DNA of 64,000 nucleotides from Myroides odoratus DSM 2801 (lineage in GTDB: Bacteria > Bacteroidota > Bacteroidia > Flavobacteriales > Flavobacteriaceae): positions 214,312 through 278,311 of the forward strand of contig NZ_CM001437.1 of NCBI RefSeq assembly GCF_000243275.1. The letters are read 5' to 3'. The position numbers and the translations under genes are program-made. This document shows, piece after piece, positions 9,450 to 18,142 of this stretch (positions are counted from its first letter, which is position 1; each line of letters opens with the position of its first letter). The notes beneath the pieces are model-generated. The model was given only the letters and a program-made list of their open reading frames with translations. It did not search any database and was not told where the DNA came from.

Positions 9450-9457
9450 TATCTTTG
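9450..9457 (+). promoter_or_regulatory. Promoter -7 box for the methyltransferase gene
   Basis: TATCTTTG matches the Bacteroidota consensus TAnnTTTG, 21 bp before the ATG at 9479. I see no clear -33 element. Confidence 0.5.
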
Positions 9458-9478
9458 TTTTTATTGATGTGAAAGTAT

Positions 9479-10147
9479 ATGCTAAAAAAATGGTTAAGTT
9501 ACGTAACACCTATTCCCGTAAAGAAAATCACTTCGAAAATCAACCATAAGTTAGAAATAACCTGGCAAAATGGGCAATTGGTTTTAGATACAAAGAACAC
9601 CAATTATTCATATGGTCAATTAGAGCAAGTATTTAAAAGGGCGTTCAAATTCATTGGCTATTCTAAAATTAAACCCATGCAACAAGTACTAAACTTGGGG
9701 TTAGGTGCTGGTAGTACCGTTCATTTACTTCGCAATGACATCAATTTTACAGGCTCGATGACGAGTATTGAACTCGATGAAGCGATTATCTATGTTGCCC
9801 GCAAATACTTTAATCTCGACCGTTACCAAGCAAACCATCAAATCATTCAAATGGATGCTTTTGAATATGTTTTAACATGTCAAGAACAATACGATCTCAT
9901 TGTCATTGATATTTTTCAAGATAGTCATATGCCTTCTTTCTTATTTGAGCATTATTTTGTTGATCATCTCAAACAATTATTGGCCCTTGATGGTTTTATT
10001 ATTTTCAATACGATTGTCCTCACACCAGAAGATGAACAGCGCAATCAAGCCTTCAAGGCATTATTTGATGCCACTCATTTCTCTGTTCGTTTTATGCCAA
10101 CGACCTTAGAACACAATAGTATTATCACAATTAAACGATTAGCTTAA
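9479..10147 (+). CDS. Spermidine-synthase-like SAM-dependent methyltransferase
   Basis: A 222-residue class I Rossmann protein. The glycine-rich nucleotide loop is LNLGLGAGSTVHLLR (near residue 75), followed by the acidic strand end SIELDEAI, the DAFEYV segment and IVIDIFQDS, the order seen in polyamine aminopropyltransferases and their relatives. It is shorter than true spermidine synthases (about 280 residues) and lacks their N-terminal beta domain, so it may act on another substrate or be non-catalytic. It has its own promoter and no operon partners. General fold is secure, substrate is not. Confidence 0.7.
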   Translation: MLKKWLSYVTPIPVKKITSKINHKLEITWQNGQLVLDTKNTNYSYGQLEQVFKRAFKFIGYSKIKPMQQVLNLGLGAGSTVHLLRNDINFTGSMTSIELDEAIIYVARKYFNLDRYQANHQIIQMDAFEYVLTCQEQYDLIVIDIFQDSHMPSFLFEHYFVDHLKQLLALDGFIIFNTIVLTPEDEQRNQAFKALFDATHFSVRFMPTTLEHNSIITIKRLA

Positions 10148-10376
10148 TCTTTTTATTCACTAATAGAATAGATTGTGTGGATTGTATTTTGATTTATTTT
10201 GTTCAGTAATACATCAGTTTCTCTTTTACACCAGCAGATTTTATCTTTTGTATAAGTTTTCAAAGCAAAACGTCAAATAACCTCATGCTCTTCTCAAATT
10301 TTATTCTCCTTAAAGAGGGAATGCCGGACTAATATTTAGTATTTTTATCCCCATTTTAGATTTTAACTCAAAAACA

Positions 10377-11492
10377 ATGATCGAAGTTAAACAAGCGAGT
10401 ACTCGAAAAGAGATGAAGGAGTTTGTCCAGTTTCCCTTCACCCTATACAAAGACAATCCTTATTGGGTACCTTCAATTATCAAAGAAGAGGTAAAAAGTT
10501 TTGATCCTTCCAATGATATATTTAAAACTGTAGATGTTCGTTTTTTTCTTGCATATAAAAACAATAAGCTGGCGGGGCGTATTGCCTGTTGCATCAATTG
10601 GACGGAAGTTAACGATTTGGACAAGCCCAAAGTTCGCTTTGGATGGTTTGATTTCATTGATGATGTAGCAGTGAGCGAGGCCTTACTAGCTGAAGTTGAA
10701 AAATTCGGAAAAGCCAACAAAATGCACTACATGGAAGGTCCTATGGGATTTTCCAATATGGATAAGGCGGGAATGCTAACTAAAGGTTTCGATCGCATTG
10801 CGACTATGATTGGGTTGTATAACTATGAATACTATCCGAAACACCTCAATCAACTGGGTTTTAAACCAGAAGCAGAATGGATGGAATACAGCCTTGACAT
10901 CTCTAATTTTGATCAAGAGAAAATCGCCAAAATGTCGCAGATGATTCAACAGCGTTATGGGGTTAAACCCCTTGTGTTCAATACCATCAAAGAGCTTATG
11001 CCTTATGTAGATGAAATGTTTGCCCTACTCAATAAGACCTATGCCGATTTGCAGAGTTTTGTTCCCATTGAACCTTTTCAGATTGAACATTACAAAAAGA
11101 AATACTTGCAGTTCATTCATCCCGATTTTATATCTTGTGTCATGGATGAAAACAACAAGATGATTGCTTTTGCTATTACTATGCCTTCATTCTCAAAAGC
11201 CTTTCAAAAGACAAAAGGGAAATTATTCCCGTTCGGATTCATTCACTTGCTACAAGCAATGAAACACAATAATCGCGCGGAATTCTATTTGATCGGTATT
11301 GATCCAGACTATAGAAATAAAGGAATTACAGCCATTATATTTGAAGAGATTTACGCTTGTTTTACACAGCATAAAATCAAACATATTGAAACGAATCCTT
11401 TACTTGTTGAAAATGTAAAAATTCAACAATTATGGAAACATTTCAACCCTGAAATTCACAAAGAGCGCAAAACGTACCGCAAAGATATTTAA
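10377..11492 (+). CDS. GNAT-like acyltransferase domain protein (two-lobed)
   Basis: A 371-residue cytoplasmic protein widespread in Bacteroidota and usually left unnamed. The N-terminal lobe (residues about 1-170) has FPFTLYKDNPYWVPS and the EGPMGFSNMDKAGML block, in which related proteins share the G-P-x-G-F-S pattern. The C-terminal lobe (about 180-371) carries a degenerate GNAT motif A, IGIDPDYRNKGITAIIFEEI, with ETNPLLVENVKIQQLW after it. Double-GNAT folds of this kind bind acyl-CoA. Reaction unknown. Preceded by 229 bp without a gene and followed by a strong terminator. Confidence 0.7.
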   Translation: MIEVKQASTRKEMKEFVQFPFTLYKDNPYWVPSIIKEEVKSFDPSNDIFKTVDVRFFLAYKNNKLAGRIACCINWTEVNDLDKPKVRFGWFDFIDDVAVSEALLAEVEKFGKANKMHYMEGPMGFSNMDKAGMLTKGFDRIATMIGLYNYEYYPKHLNQLGFKPEAEWMEYSLDISNFDQEKIAKMSQMIQQRYGVKPLVFNTIKELMPYVDEMFALLNKTYADLQSFVPIEPFQIEHYKKKYLQFIHPDFISCVMDENNKMIAFAITMPSFSKAFQKTKGKLFPFGFIHLLQAMKHNNRAEFYLIGIDPDYRNKGITAIIFEEIYACFTQHKIKHIETNPLLVENVKIQQLWKHFNPEIHKERKTYRKDI

Positions 11493-11511
11493 GATTATTC
11501 TTAACCTGTAC

Positions 11512-11564
11512 TAAGCCTATTAAAACCAAGTGTTCCGCTTGTTTTTAATAGGCTTATTTTTTTT
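11512..11564 (+). terminator. Strong terminator after the two-lobed GNAT gene
   Basis: A 19-bp stem with one mismatch (TAAGCCTATTAAAACCAAG against CTTGTTTTTAATAGGCTTA, loop TGTTCCG) is followed by eight T. Confidence 0.9.
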
Positions 11565-11836
11565 GAATAATTCTCAATTTAAAACAAATAAAACGAAGAT
11601 TAATTCTGAAAAATTTGCAAGAAGCCCTCTTTTTTTGTAATTTTATGGTTTAAACATTTTATTTTACAATTTTCAACTATTGTAAGTAGTACGTCAGGAG
11701 AAGTACATCTACCCTAATTGCATGTGCCAATAAGCACATCAATCCGATACATCAGTTTTTATTTTTTACCGCTGATTTTTTATAATGGAAATGGTTTTTA
11801 CCTGCGTACGGCTACTTAGTTGTAAAAACACACATT
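11565..11836 (+). other. Leader region of the GNAT-racemase pair with dyads
   Basis: No gene. Three small symmetric elements are visible: TTACAAT-N8-ATTGTAA (11664-11685), which could be a protein-binding site; ATGTGC-CAATAA-GCACAT (11722-11739), a 6-bp hairpin; and ATCAG with CTGAT-TTTTTT around 11752-11780, terminator-like but with a weak 5-bp stem. Together they could form a regulated 5' leader; that is inference. Confidence 0.35.
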
Positions 11837-12280
11837 ATGATTCAAATAGAAAAAAAGAATTCAGACAGTCCCGTCAGTCAAGCAGAAGTAGAACAATACA
11901 CCAACTTCTTATTTCAACATCTCGAACAATATGGAGATGCAAAAGAAGATATTGCCAAAGCTCTTGCTTATGCACTAGGTCAAGGCAACAAACCAGGCGG
12001 CGTGATTCTCATCGCAAAAGAGGAAGAACGCATCGTAGGGATGACTGTTGTGTTGAATACCTTGATGGGAGGATTTATCCCTGAACATATTTTAGTCTAT
12101 ATTGCCACAGACCAATCACAAAGAGGAAAAGGTATTGGCGGACAGTTAATTGATTTCCTAAAAGAAGACCTAACAGGATCCATTGCCTTACACGTTGACT
12201 TTAACAACCCTGCTCAACATTTATACGAGCGCAAAGGATTTGAGAAGAAGTATATAGAAATGAGATTAAACAACAAGTAA
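11837..12280 (+). CDS. GNAT family N-acetyltransferase
   Basis: A single-domain acetyltransferase of 147 residues. The acetyl-CoA pyrophosphate loop is QRGKGIGGQLI (about residue 95) after the beta-4 strand HILVYIATD; the C-terminal NPAQHLYERKGFEKK block is the usual GNAT motif B. The acceptor is not predictable. The last base of its stop is the first base of the next ATG (TAATG), so it is translationally coupled to the racemase, which suggests it acts on an amino acid or related amine in the same pathway. The start at 11837 is chosen over an upstream ATG at 11785 because that one is in another frame. Confidence 0.85.
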   Translation: MIQIEKKNSDSPVSQAEVEQYTNFLFQHLEQYGDAKEDIAKALAYALGQGNKPGGVILIAKEEERIVGMTVVLNTLMGGFIPEHILVYIATDQSQRGKGIGGQLIDFLKEDLTGSIALHVDFNNPAQHLYERKGFEKKYIEMRLNNK

Positions 12281-13353
12281 TGGCTTTTTTAACCTTAAAT
12301 AAAACGAAACTAAAGCACAATTTTGACCTGCTTGAGAACCTATTTGATACGGAAGGTATTACTTGGGCTGTGGTGGGTAAATTGCTCTGTGGTAACTCGT
12401 TGTTCCTAGAACAAGTATTAGAATTAAAGCCCAAGCAAATTTGTGATTCTCGCGTTTCTAACCTCAAGAGTATCAAACTCATTGATCCCGATATCGAAAC
12501 CATTTACATCAAGCCTGCTCCTAATGGAAGTATTGATGAGATTGTTGAATATGCTGACATTAGTTTCAATACAGAGTTAGAAACGATTAAACTACTGTCC
12601 AAAGAAGCGGTAAAGCAGGATAAAATACACAAAATTGTGATCATGGTTGAGCTAGGAGAACTCCGAGAAGGCGTTTTACGCGAAGATTTGATTTCTTTTT
12701 ATGAAAAAGTCTTCAGCCTACCACATATTGAAATTATAGGCCTAGGAACGAACTTGACCTGCATGTATGGGATTTTGCCCAACAATGATAAATTAATTCA
12801 GCTAAGCCTCTATAAAGAGCTCTTAGAGCTAAAATTCAACAAAAAGCTACCCTTTATTTCAGGTGGGGCTTCTGTTACGCTTCCCTTAATTGTCAATCAT
12901 CAGCTACCGAAAGCCATCAATCACTTTCGAATTGGTGAAACGCTTTTCATGGGAACCAATGCCTACGATGGTAGTCAATACGAAGAATATGAACAGCATA
13001 TTTTCAAACTACATGCCGAAATTATTGAACTGCATGAAAAACCAATGATGCCAAGTGGAGAAACAGGAATCAATATGACAGGCGAAAAAATTGAATTTAA
13101 CCCAGAATGGGAAGATGTAACCAAGTTCAGAGCTATCATTGATTTAGGGCTACTGGATATTGATACCGATCATTTCTTTCCCGTTAATACCAAACACCAA
13201 TTGGTCGGTTCTAGTTCAGATATGATGGTCATCGACTTGGATGCCAATCCAGAAAAACTAAAAGTAGGTGATACGATTTCCTTCCATATGGATTATATGG
13301 GAATCCTTCGATTGATGAATTCAGATTATGTAGAGAAAAAAGTAATTACATAA
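12280..13353 (+). CDS. PLP-dependent alanine/ornithine racemase family protein
   Basis: A 357-residue fold-type III enzyme of the family that includes ornithine racemase and YhfX, related to the N-terminal barrel of alanine racemase. The expected Schiff-base lysine is in WAVVGKLLCGN (Lys near residue 33); the phosphate-binding loop FISGGASVTL (near 197) and HFRIGETLFMGT follow. The C-terminal part (from 240) is a small beta domain. It probably interconverts the L and D forms of an amino acid such as ornithine or alanine; substrate unproven. Coupled to the GNAT gene by a 1-bp overlap and closed by a strong terminator. Confidence 0.85.
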   Translation: MAFLTLNKTKLKHNFDLLENLFDTEGITWAVVGKLLCGNSLFLEQVLELKPKQICDSRVSNLKSIKLIDPDIETIYIKPAPNGSIDEIVEYADISFNTELETIKLLSKEAVKQDKIHKIVIMVELGELREGVLREDLISFYEKVFSLPHIEIIGLGTNLTCMYGILPNNDKLIQLSLYKELLELKFNKKLPFISGGASVTLPLIVNHQLPKAINHFRIGETLFMGTNAYDGSQYEEYEQHIFKLHAEIIELHEKPMMPSGETGINMTGEKIEFNPEWEDVTKFRAIIDLGLLDIDTDHFFPVNTKHQLVGSSSDMMVIDLDANPEKLKVGDTISFHMDYMGILRLMNSDYVEKKVIT

Positions 13354-13384
13354 AAAAAGGAGAAGCTTGCGCTTCTCCTTTTTG
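13352..13384. terminator. Bidirectional terminator between racemase gene and purC
   Basis: Perfect stem GGAGAAGC/GCTTCTCC extended by A/T pairs, loop TTGC, with a T tract on both strands; sits between convergent genes. Confidence 0.9.
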
Positions 13385-13388
13385 TTTC

Positions 13389-14078
13389 TTATAAGTTACT
13401 TAAAAAAAGTTTCTCTAAATCTAATGGTGCAACATATTGACCTGCTTGGTATACTCTCATATTACCTCCTGAAATTTCGTCAATCAAAATGATTTCATTT
13501 GTCGCTTTATCTCTACCAAATTCTAATTTAATATCATAAAGTTCCAACTCTTTTTTGGCTAACTCTTCTTTCACCATCCAACAAATTGTTTTAGTCAACT
13601 CTTTCAATGTATTGTATTCCTCATGGGATAAAATACCCAACATGGCCAAAGCATCTTCTGAAATTACTGGATCTCCTTTTTCATCATCTTTAATTGTAAT
13701 TTCAACAAAGCTATCCAATGCTTGCCCTTCTGTACAATAATCGTTATATCTTCTGAAAAAACTTCCTACCGCACGGTATCTACAAATTACCTCTAATCCT
13801 TTTCCGAAAGGAACTGCTTCTTTTACAACCATAGAAACCTCGTCTAAATCAGCAGTAACATAATGCGTTGGAATATTGTTAGCATTTGCTAATTCGAAGA
13901 AGTATTTGGTCATTTTCAATCCACTTCTACCCGCTCCTTCAATCGTTAATCCTACTGTATTGGCTCCTGGGTCAAAAACGCCATCTGTTCCTGTTACGTC
14001 GTCTTTAAATTTTAGAAGTACTTGATGATTACCTAAGCTATAAACATCCTTTGTCTTTCCTTGGTACTTTAATTCCAT
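13389..14078 (-). CDS. purC: Phosphoribosylaminoimidazole-succinocarboxamide synthase
   Basis: Joins aspartate to CAIR with ATP to give SAICAR in purine biosynthesis, in the cytosol. The 229 residues match the short single-domain bacterial form: KYQGKTKDVY at the start, ICRYRAVGSFFRRY near residue 105, the IKLEFGRD signature near 180 and LIDEISGGNMRV near 197, which binds the nucleotide and metal. No other pur genes are adjacent, so this is a stand-alone gene. Residue order and length are normal. Confidence 0.96.
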   Translation of the reverse strand: MELKYQGKTKDVYSLGNHQVLLKFKDDVTGTDGVFDPGANTVGLTIEGAGRSGLKMTKYFFELANANNIPTHYVTADLDEVSMVVKEAVPFGKGLEVICRYRAVGSFFRRYNDYCTEGQALDSFVEITIKDDEKGDPVISEDALAMLGILSHEEYNTLKELTKTICWMVKEELAKKELELYDIKLEFGRDKATNEIILIDEISGGNMRVYQAGQYVAPLDLEKLFLSNL

Positions 14079-14162
14079 AGTGTGTGTTGTTATTTAGGCC
14101 CCAAAAATAAGAAAAACTACGACATATCCCGCTATTTTCAATTTCTAAATTCACTCTACCTC

Positions 14163-14194
14163 AAAAAAAAACCGATGTTACATCCATCGGTTTT
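14163..14194. terminator. Terminator after the OmpA-family gene
   Basis: Perfect 10-bp stem AAAACCGATG/CATCGGTTTT, loop TTACATC, flanked by A/T tracts; 6 bp beyond the stop of the - strand gene. Confidence 0.85.
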
Positions 14195-14199
14195 ATCTT

Positions 14200-14922
14200 T
14201 TATTGAATGAAGAAATCACATCGTCTAAAATCTTTAGCTGTTCCTGTTGATCCTTCTCTATTTTTTGCATTTTGAGACAAGTGCACCACATCTTTTATTA
14301 AGCGACTTGGGCTTACTCCCTGTTCTACTAAATAATCAATCACGCGTTGTGCTCTGCGTTCTCCCATCCAGGTGTTGTATTGGGCGTTGTTTCTTGTTTC
14401 TACATACGAGCGAATCACAACGGCCTGTGTCGTATTTTTTTGCATATAGCGCAACAATTGATCTGCTGCGGCTCTATTGTCATCATTAAAATAAGAACTA
14501 TTGAAATCATATTGAATAAAGAACGGCAACATACTCTTAGCCGTAGCAGCTGATAAAGTTGTCCCTTGTCCTCCTATTTCTTGTGATTTTCTAGGATACC
14601 CTATTTCTTTAGTCAGGTTGAAATTTACTTCTAAATCATCGAGAATATTGTTTACCACAACTTCAGCTGAATTATAACCTTCTGCTGTACCCACAATTTT
14701 CTGAACCTTGTCTATATTTTTACTGTTTATCTCGAAATTTCCTTCTTGATCCACTAACATATCGATGACTTTTTGTCCTTTATCATTATAAAAAGACACT
14801 CTTCCTTCGGTTATCACCTGATTGTTTTCTTTATTATAGAATGTTCCGCGGATACTTTGGGCATAAAACTGTTGAGTGCCAAGTAAAGACAACCCCAAAA
14901 CTAAAAAATAGATGTTCTTCAT
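14200..14922 (-). CDS. OmpA-family outer-membrane protein with peptidoglycan-binding-like domain
   Basis: The 240-residue protein has a cleavable signal peptide (cut near FYAQ-S, residue 22), a short carboxypeptidase-regulatory-like beta domain (IRGTFYNKENNQVITEG, VDQEGNFEI, about 23-105), and a C-terminal OmpA_C-like domain (about 130-240). The latter shows IQYDFNSSYF, VVIRSYVETRN, the GERRAQRVIDYLVEQGV helix and SRLI. In the OmpA family this domain binds peptidoglycan and anchors the envelope; the Asp and Arg at the ligand site look partly conserved (YVETRNNAQ, ERRAQRV). No beta-barrel is present, so the protein is probably periplasmic or attached to other proteins. Confidence 0.8.
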   Translation of the reverse strand: MKNIYFLVLGLSLLGTQQFYAQSIRGTFYNKENNQVITEGRVSFYNDKGQKVIDMLVDQEGNFEINSKNIDKVQKIVGTAEGYNSAEVVVNNILDDLEVNFNLTKEIGYPRKSQEIGGQGTTLSAATAKSMLPFFIQYDFNSSYFNDDNRAAADQLLRYMQKNTTQAVVIRSYVETRNNAQYNTWMGERRAQRVIDYLVEQGVSPSRLIKDVVHLSQNAKNREGSTGTAKDFRRCDFFIQ

Positions 14923-15528
14923 AATACTCTTTTTTTACAAAAACAGAAACTCTTATTCACTTCTGTTATTTTTTAACATAAACAAGTCAAATATAATTAA
15001 AAATAAAATACATTTACTTTTTATTTTTCACTCTTTTAAAAAGAAAACACTTTTATTAGCATCTTCTAGTAAGGATATCTCCTTAACCATTGTATTCTCC
15101 TTTCAAATTCTTTATACCTTCTCAAATTGTCCTTATCTTTTTTCGACCTATGCAAAAATAAGCGGATAACTTGAACGGCATCTATTTTAATATAAAAAAA
15201 GCTTCCTTTTATATTTTTTTACTTCTTCTTTTTGCTTATCAAATCCCAGTCCGGTAAAGGTTTTCCGCAGGAAGTCTTAATATTTAGCATAAATAAGTCT
15301 TCTGTATTTATTTATCATATTTTTCATTTATCCAAAAATCATTATAGTTAATAATTAAAATAAAAACACCAAATACATTATTTAAATAAAAATAACTCAA
15401 CAATTACCCACAAAGCATCCTTTATTTTTAACTATTAGTCCCTAGATTTACCATATCTTTAATTACTTTTTAAGAAAATAAATTAGTTCAACTGAAGAAG
15501 GTTATCTACATTTGTTCGAGAAAGAAAA
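14923..15528. other. AT-rich stretch without a supported gene
   Basis: No coding region that I can support. A 29-codon fragment on the - strand around 15185-15270 (core KTFTGLGFDKQ) reads protein-like but is closed by stops on both sides and may be the remnant of a decayed gene. The rest is low-complexity A/T. Confidence 0.4.
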
Positions 15529-15588
15529 ATACAGGCGAAGGAGTATGTAGCGTAGCGCTAGTAAAATCAACTGCTTCGGTATTTTTTA
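15529..15588 (+). ncRNA. Candidate structured RNA or orphan terminator
   Basis: Nested complementarity: ATAC and CGAAG (15529-15540, with a 3-base bulge) pair with CTTCG-GTAT (15574-15582), enclosing a second hairpin TAGCG-TAG-CGCTA (15548-15560), followed by six T. This is the shape of a small RNA 3' end on the + strand, yet no + strand gene precedes it. No family was recognised. Confidence 0.3.
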
Positions 15589-15651
15589 TCTTACCAAAAT
15601 CGAACTATATAAAGTTTTATACTTTATCTAAGTTATATGTTGTTTCCTATG

Positions 15652-15687
15652 CAAAAGCCCAACGAGAGTCGTTGGGCTTTTGTTTTT
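15652..15687. terminator. Terminator beside corA
   Basis: A perfect 14-bp stem (CAAAAGCCCAACGA with its complement, loop GAG) followed by T5 on the + strand. It closes corA on the - strand and would also end any + strand transcript from the region before it. Confidence 0.8.
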
Positions 15688-15699
15688 ATTATATAGCGT

Positions 15700-16785
15700 T
15701 TAAAACCATCTTTTCCATTTAAAATAGGCAATCATAGCCAACACGAGTAGAAACATTCCCACTAACGTAATAAAATAACCATTCTCCATTTTGAGTTCTG
15801 GCATATTTTCAAAATTCATCCCGTATACCCCTACAATAAATGTCAACGGTATAAAAATAACAGACACAATAGTTAATACCTTCATGATCTCATTCATTCG
15901 ATTGCTTTGAGAAGAAAAGTAATAATTGGTCGCACTATCTAATTTATTGAGGTTGTATTCAATTTGATCCAAGATTTCGATACTTTTATATTGTAATCGA
16001 TCGTAGAAAACCAAGCTATCTTTGCTGATAATCATATGCGCGTGTTTTTTATCGTGCAACGTTCCCACATTGTTTAAAATCTCCCGCATTGGCATCACTG
16101 CGCGTTTTACATCGTTTAATTCCTGCGTATACTCCTCAATACCAACGAGTGTATCTCGATGATACTTCGCTCTTGCATCCAATAATATTTGTTCGACATT
16201 ATCCTCTACGACATCCAATGTCACAAAAAAACTATCCATGAGAGAATCAATCAACAAATACAATAAATAACCGGTATCCCTTTTGCGAACCTGTCCAATT
16301 TTCTTGCGAATTCGCTCTCGAATGATGTGAAAAAAATCACCTCTCTTCTCTTGAAAAGACAGGAGTATATTCGATTTTAAAATAAAACTAATTTGTTCTA
16401 TTTCGATATTTTGGTTTGCATCTTGGTAGGGCAATAACGCTTTTAAACTAAAAAAAAGCGTATCGTCTAAATCTTCAACCCTTGTTCTACGTCCAAAGTT
16501 TAAAATCTCGGCCATGATATACGATTGAATTTGAAAGAACTCCCCTATTTCTTGCAGTAGTTCAATATCGTGTAAACCGTGCAAATTAAACCACTTGATG
16601 GAATCTGCACTAGAATTCTTCAAAACTTCCTCTATTTCCTTCAGACTTAAATCATTATACTCTTCAAAATGATCTTCTGTATAAATAAAAAGCTGCATAG
16701 AAATAGGCACATCCGGAAAAGAACCAGAATATTCCAAAGTATTTGGCTGAAGTTTTCTTATTTTACTATATTTAACTCGTCTCAC
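15700..16785 (-). CDS. corA: CorA-type magnesium/cobalt transporter
   Basis: Pentameric inner-membrane channel for Mg2+ (also Co2+, Ni2+). The 361 residues form a long cytoplasmic alpha/beta and coiled-coil funnel (about 1-295), then two C-terminal helices: VLTIVSVIFIPLTFIVGVYGMNF (first, ending in the YGMN selectivity motif near residue 322) and a second helix FITLVGMFLLVLAMIAYF. The tail ends in the basic KWKRW. The loop after GMN reads FENMPEL, the usual acidic-Met-Pro-Glu pattern. Divergent from hutI with 76 bp between, and closed by a strong hairpin. Confidence 0.94.
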   Translation of the reverse strand: MRRVKYSKIRKLQPNTLEYSGSFPDVPISMQLFIYTEDHFEEYNDLSLKEIEEVLKNSSADSIKWFNLHGLHDIELLQEIGEFFQIQSYIMAEILNFGRRTRVEDLDDTLFFSLKALLPYQDANQNIEIEQISFILKSNILLSFQEKRGDFFHIIRERIRKKIGQVRKRDTGYLLYLLIDSLMDSFFVTLDVVEDNVEQILLDARAKYHRDTLVGIEEYTQELNDVKRAVMPMREILNNVGTLHDKKHAHMIISKDSLVFYDRLQYKSIEILDQIEYNLNKLDSATNYYFSSQSNRMNEIMKVLTIVSVIFIPLTFIVGVYGMNFENMPELKMENGYFITLVGMFLLVLAMIAYFKWKRWF

Positions 16786-16861
16786 ATTCGTAAATTTGTT
16801 TAAATATATGACATTTTTAAACTGTACTTTTAGAGCTACATAAAAAAATTAAAGAACAACC

Positions 16862-18115
16862 ATGAAAATTTTAATAAAAAACATAAAAGAATTACTACAA
16901 ACAAGAGCAACTTCTGTCAACATGATTTCAGGTAATGACATGAAAATCTTACCTAAAATAGACGATGCTTTTTTACTGATTGAAGATGAACTTATTTTGG
17001 ATTATGGCCCAATGGCGGATTGTCCAAAAGAAGATGATAACATCCAAGAAGTAATTGATGCCCAAGGTTGCGTTGTGTTACCAACATGGGTTGACAGTCA
17101 TACGCATTTGGTGTATGCAGGTAATCGTACTTTAGAATTTGTTGATCGCATCAATGGTTTGAGCTATGAAGAGATTTTCAATCGCGGTGGAGGAATTTTA
17201 AATTCAGCCAAAAAACTACAAGAAACGAGTGAAGCTGATTTATACGAGCAATCAAAAGTTCGTGTAGAAGAAGTGATTGCACAAGGAACGGGCGCGGTTG
17301 AAATCAAATCGGGTTATGGGTTGACAGTTGAAGCAGAATTAAAAATGTTGCGCGTGATTAAACGCTTGAAAGAAAACTATCCCATTGCTATTAAAGCGAC
17401 CTTTTTAGGTGCTCATGCTTTTCCAAGCGAATACAAAGACAACCATACAGCCTATATTGACCTCATTGTCAATGAAATGATTCCGGCGATTGCCAAAGAA
17501 AACTTAGCAGAGTACATTGATGCCTTTTTAGAAACGGGTTATTTCTCTGTGGAAGAAACAGAGCGCATCATGGAGGCAGGAAAACAATATGGTTTACGCG
17601 CAAAAATTCACGTGAATCAATTTACAGCTATTGATGGTATTGCCGCTTGTGTAAAACACGATGCCCTTTCTGTTGATCACTTAGAAATTGTAACGGATGA
17701 AGATATTGAGGTATTAAAAAACAGCAACACCATGCCTGTTGCTTTACCTACTTGTTCTTTCTTCATTTCTATTCCTTATACACCCGCAAAAAAAATGTTA
17801 GCTGCTGGCTTGCCTTTGGCTTTGGCTTCGGATTCCAATCCAGGCACAACACCTTCAGGTAACATGAACTTTGTTGTAGCAACAGCTTGTATTAAAATGA
17901 AGTTAACCCCAGAAGAAGCGATCAATGCAGCAACCATCAATGGTGCTTATGCGATGGGCGTTAGTGCAACACATGGTAGTATCACCAAAGGAAAAAAAGC
18001 AAGTGTAATTATCACTAAACCTTTGCACTCTTTTTATGAAATACCGTATGCATTTGCCAGTAATCCTATCGGTACTGTCATCTTAAATGGGCAAATTCAA
18101 CCTTATAAAAACTAA
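16862..18115 (+). CDS. hutI: Imidazolonepropionase
   Basis: Third step of histidine degradation: hydrolyses 4-imidazolone-5-propionate to formiminoglutamate in the cytosol. The 417-residue metal-dependent amidohydrolase shows the metal ligands in VDSHTHLVYAG (His-x-His, about residue 78), GAHAFP, KIHVNQF, the VDHLEI motif and ASDSNPGTTPSGN with the catalytic Asp (about 320). All essential positions are present. The next gene, 27 bp downstream, carries out the following step. hutH and hutU are not in the window. Confidence 0.96.
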   Translation: MKILIKNIKELLQTRATSVNMISGNDMKILPKIDDAFLLIEDELILDYGPMADCPKEDDNIQEVIDAQGCVVLPTWVDSHTHLVYAGNRTLEFVDRINGLSYEEIFNRGGGILNSAKKLQETSEADLYEQSKVRVEEVIAQGTGAVEIKSGYGLTVEAELKMLRVIKRLKENYPIAIKATFLGAHAFPSEYKDNHTAYIDLIVNEMIPAIAKENLAEYIDAFLETGYFSVEETERIMEAGKQYGLRAKIHVNQFTAIDGIAACVKHDALSVDHLEIVTDEDIEVLKNSNTMPVALPTCSFFISIPYTPAKKMLAAGLPLALASDSNPGTTPSGNMNFVVATACIKMKLTPEEAINAATINGAYAMGVSATHGSITKGKKASVIITKPLHSFYEIPYAFASNPIGTVILNGQIQPYKN

Positions 18116-18142
18116 TTAAACGCAGCTTTAAAATACCGCGAC

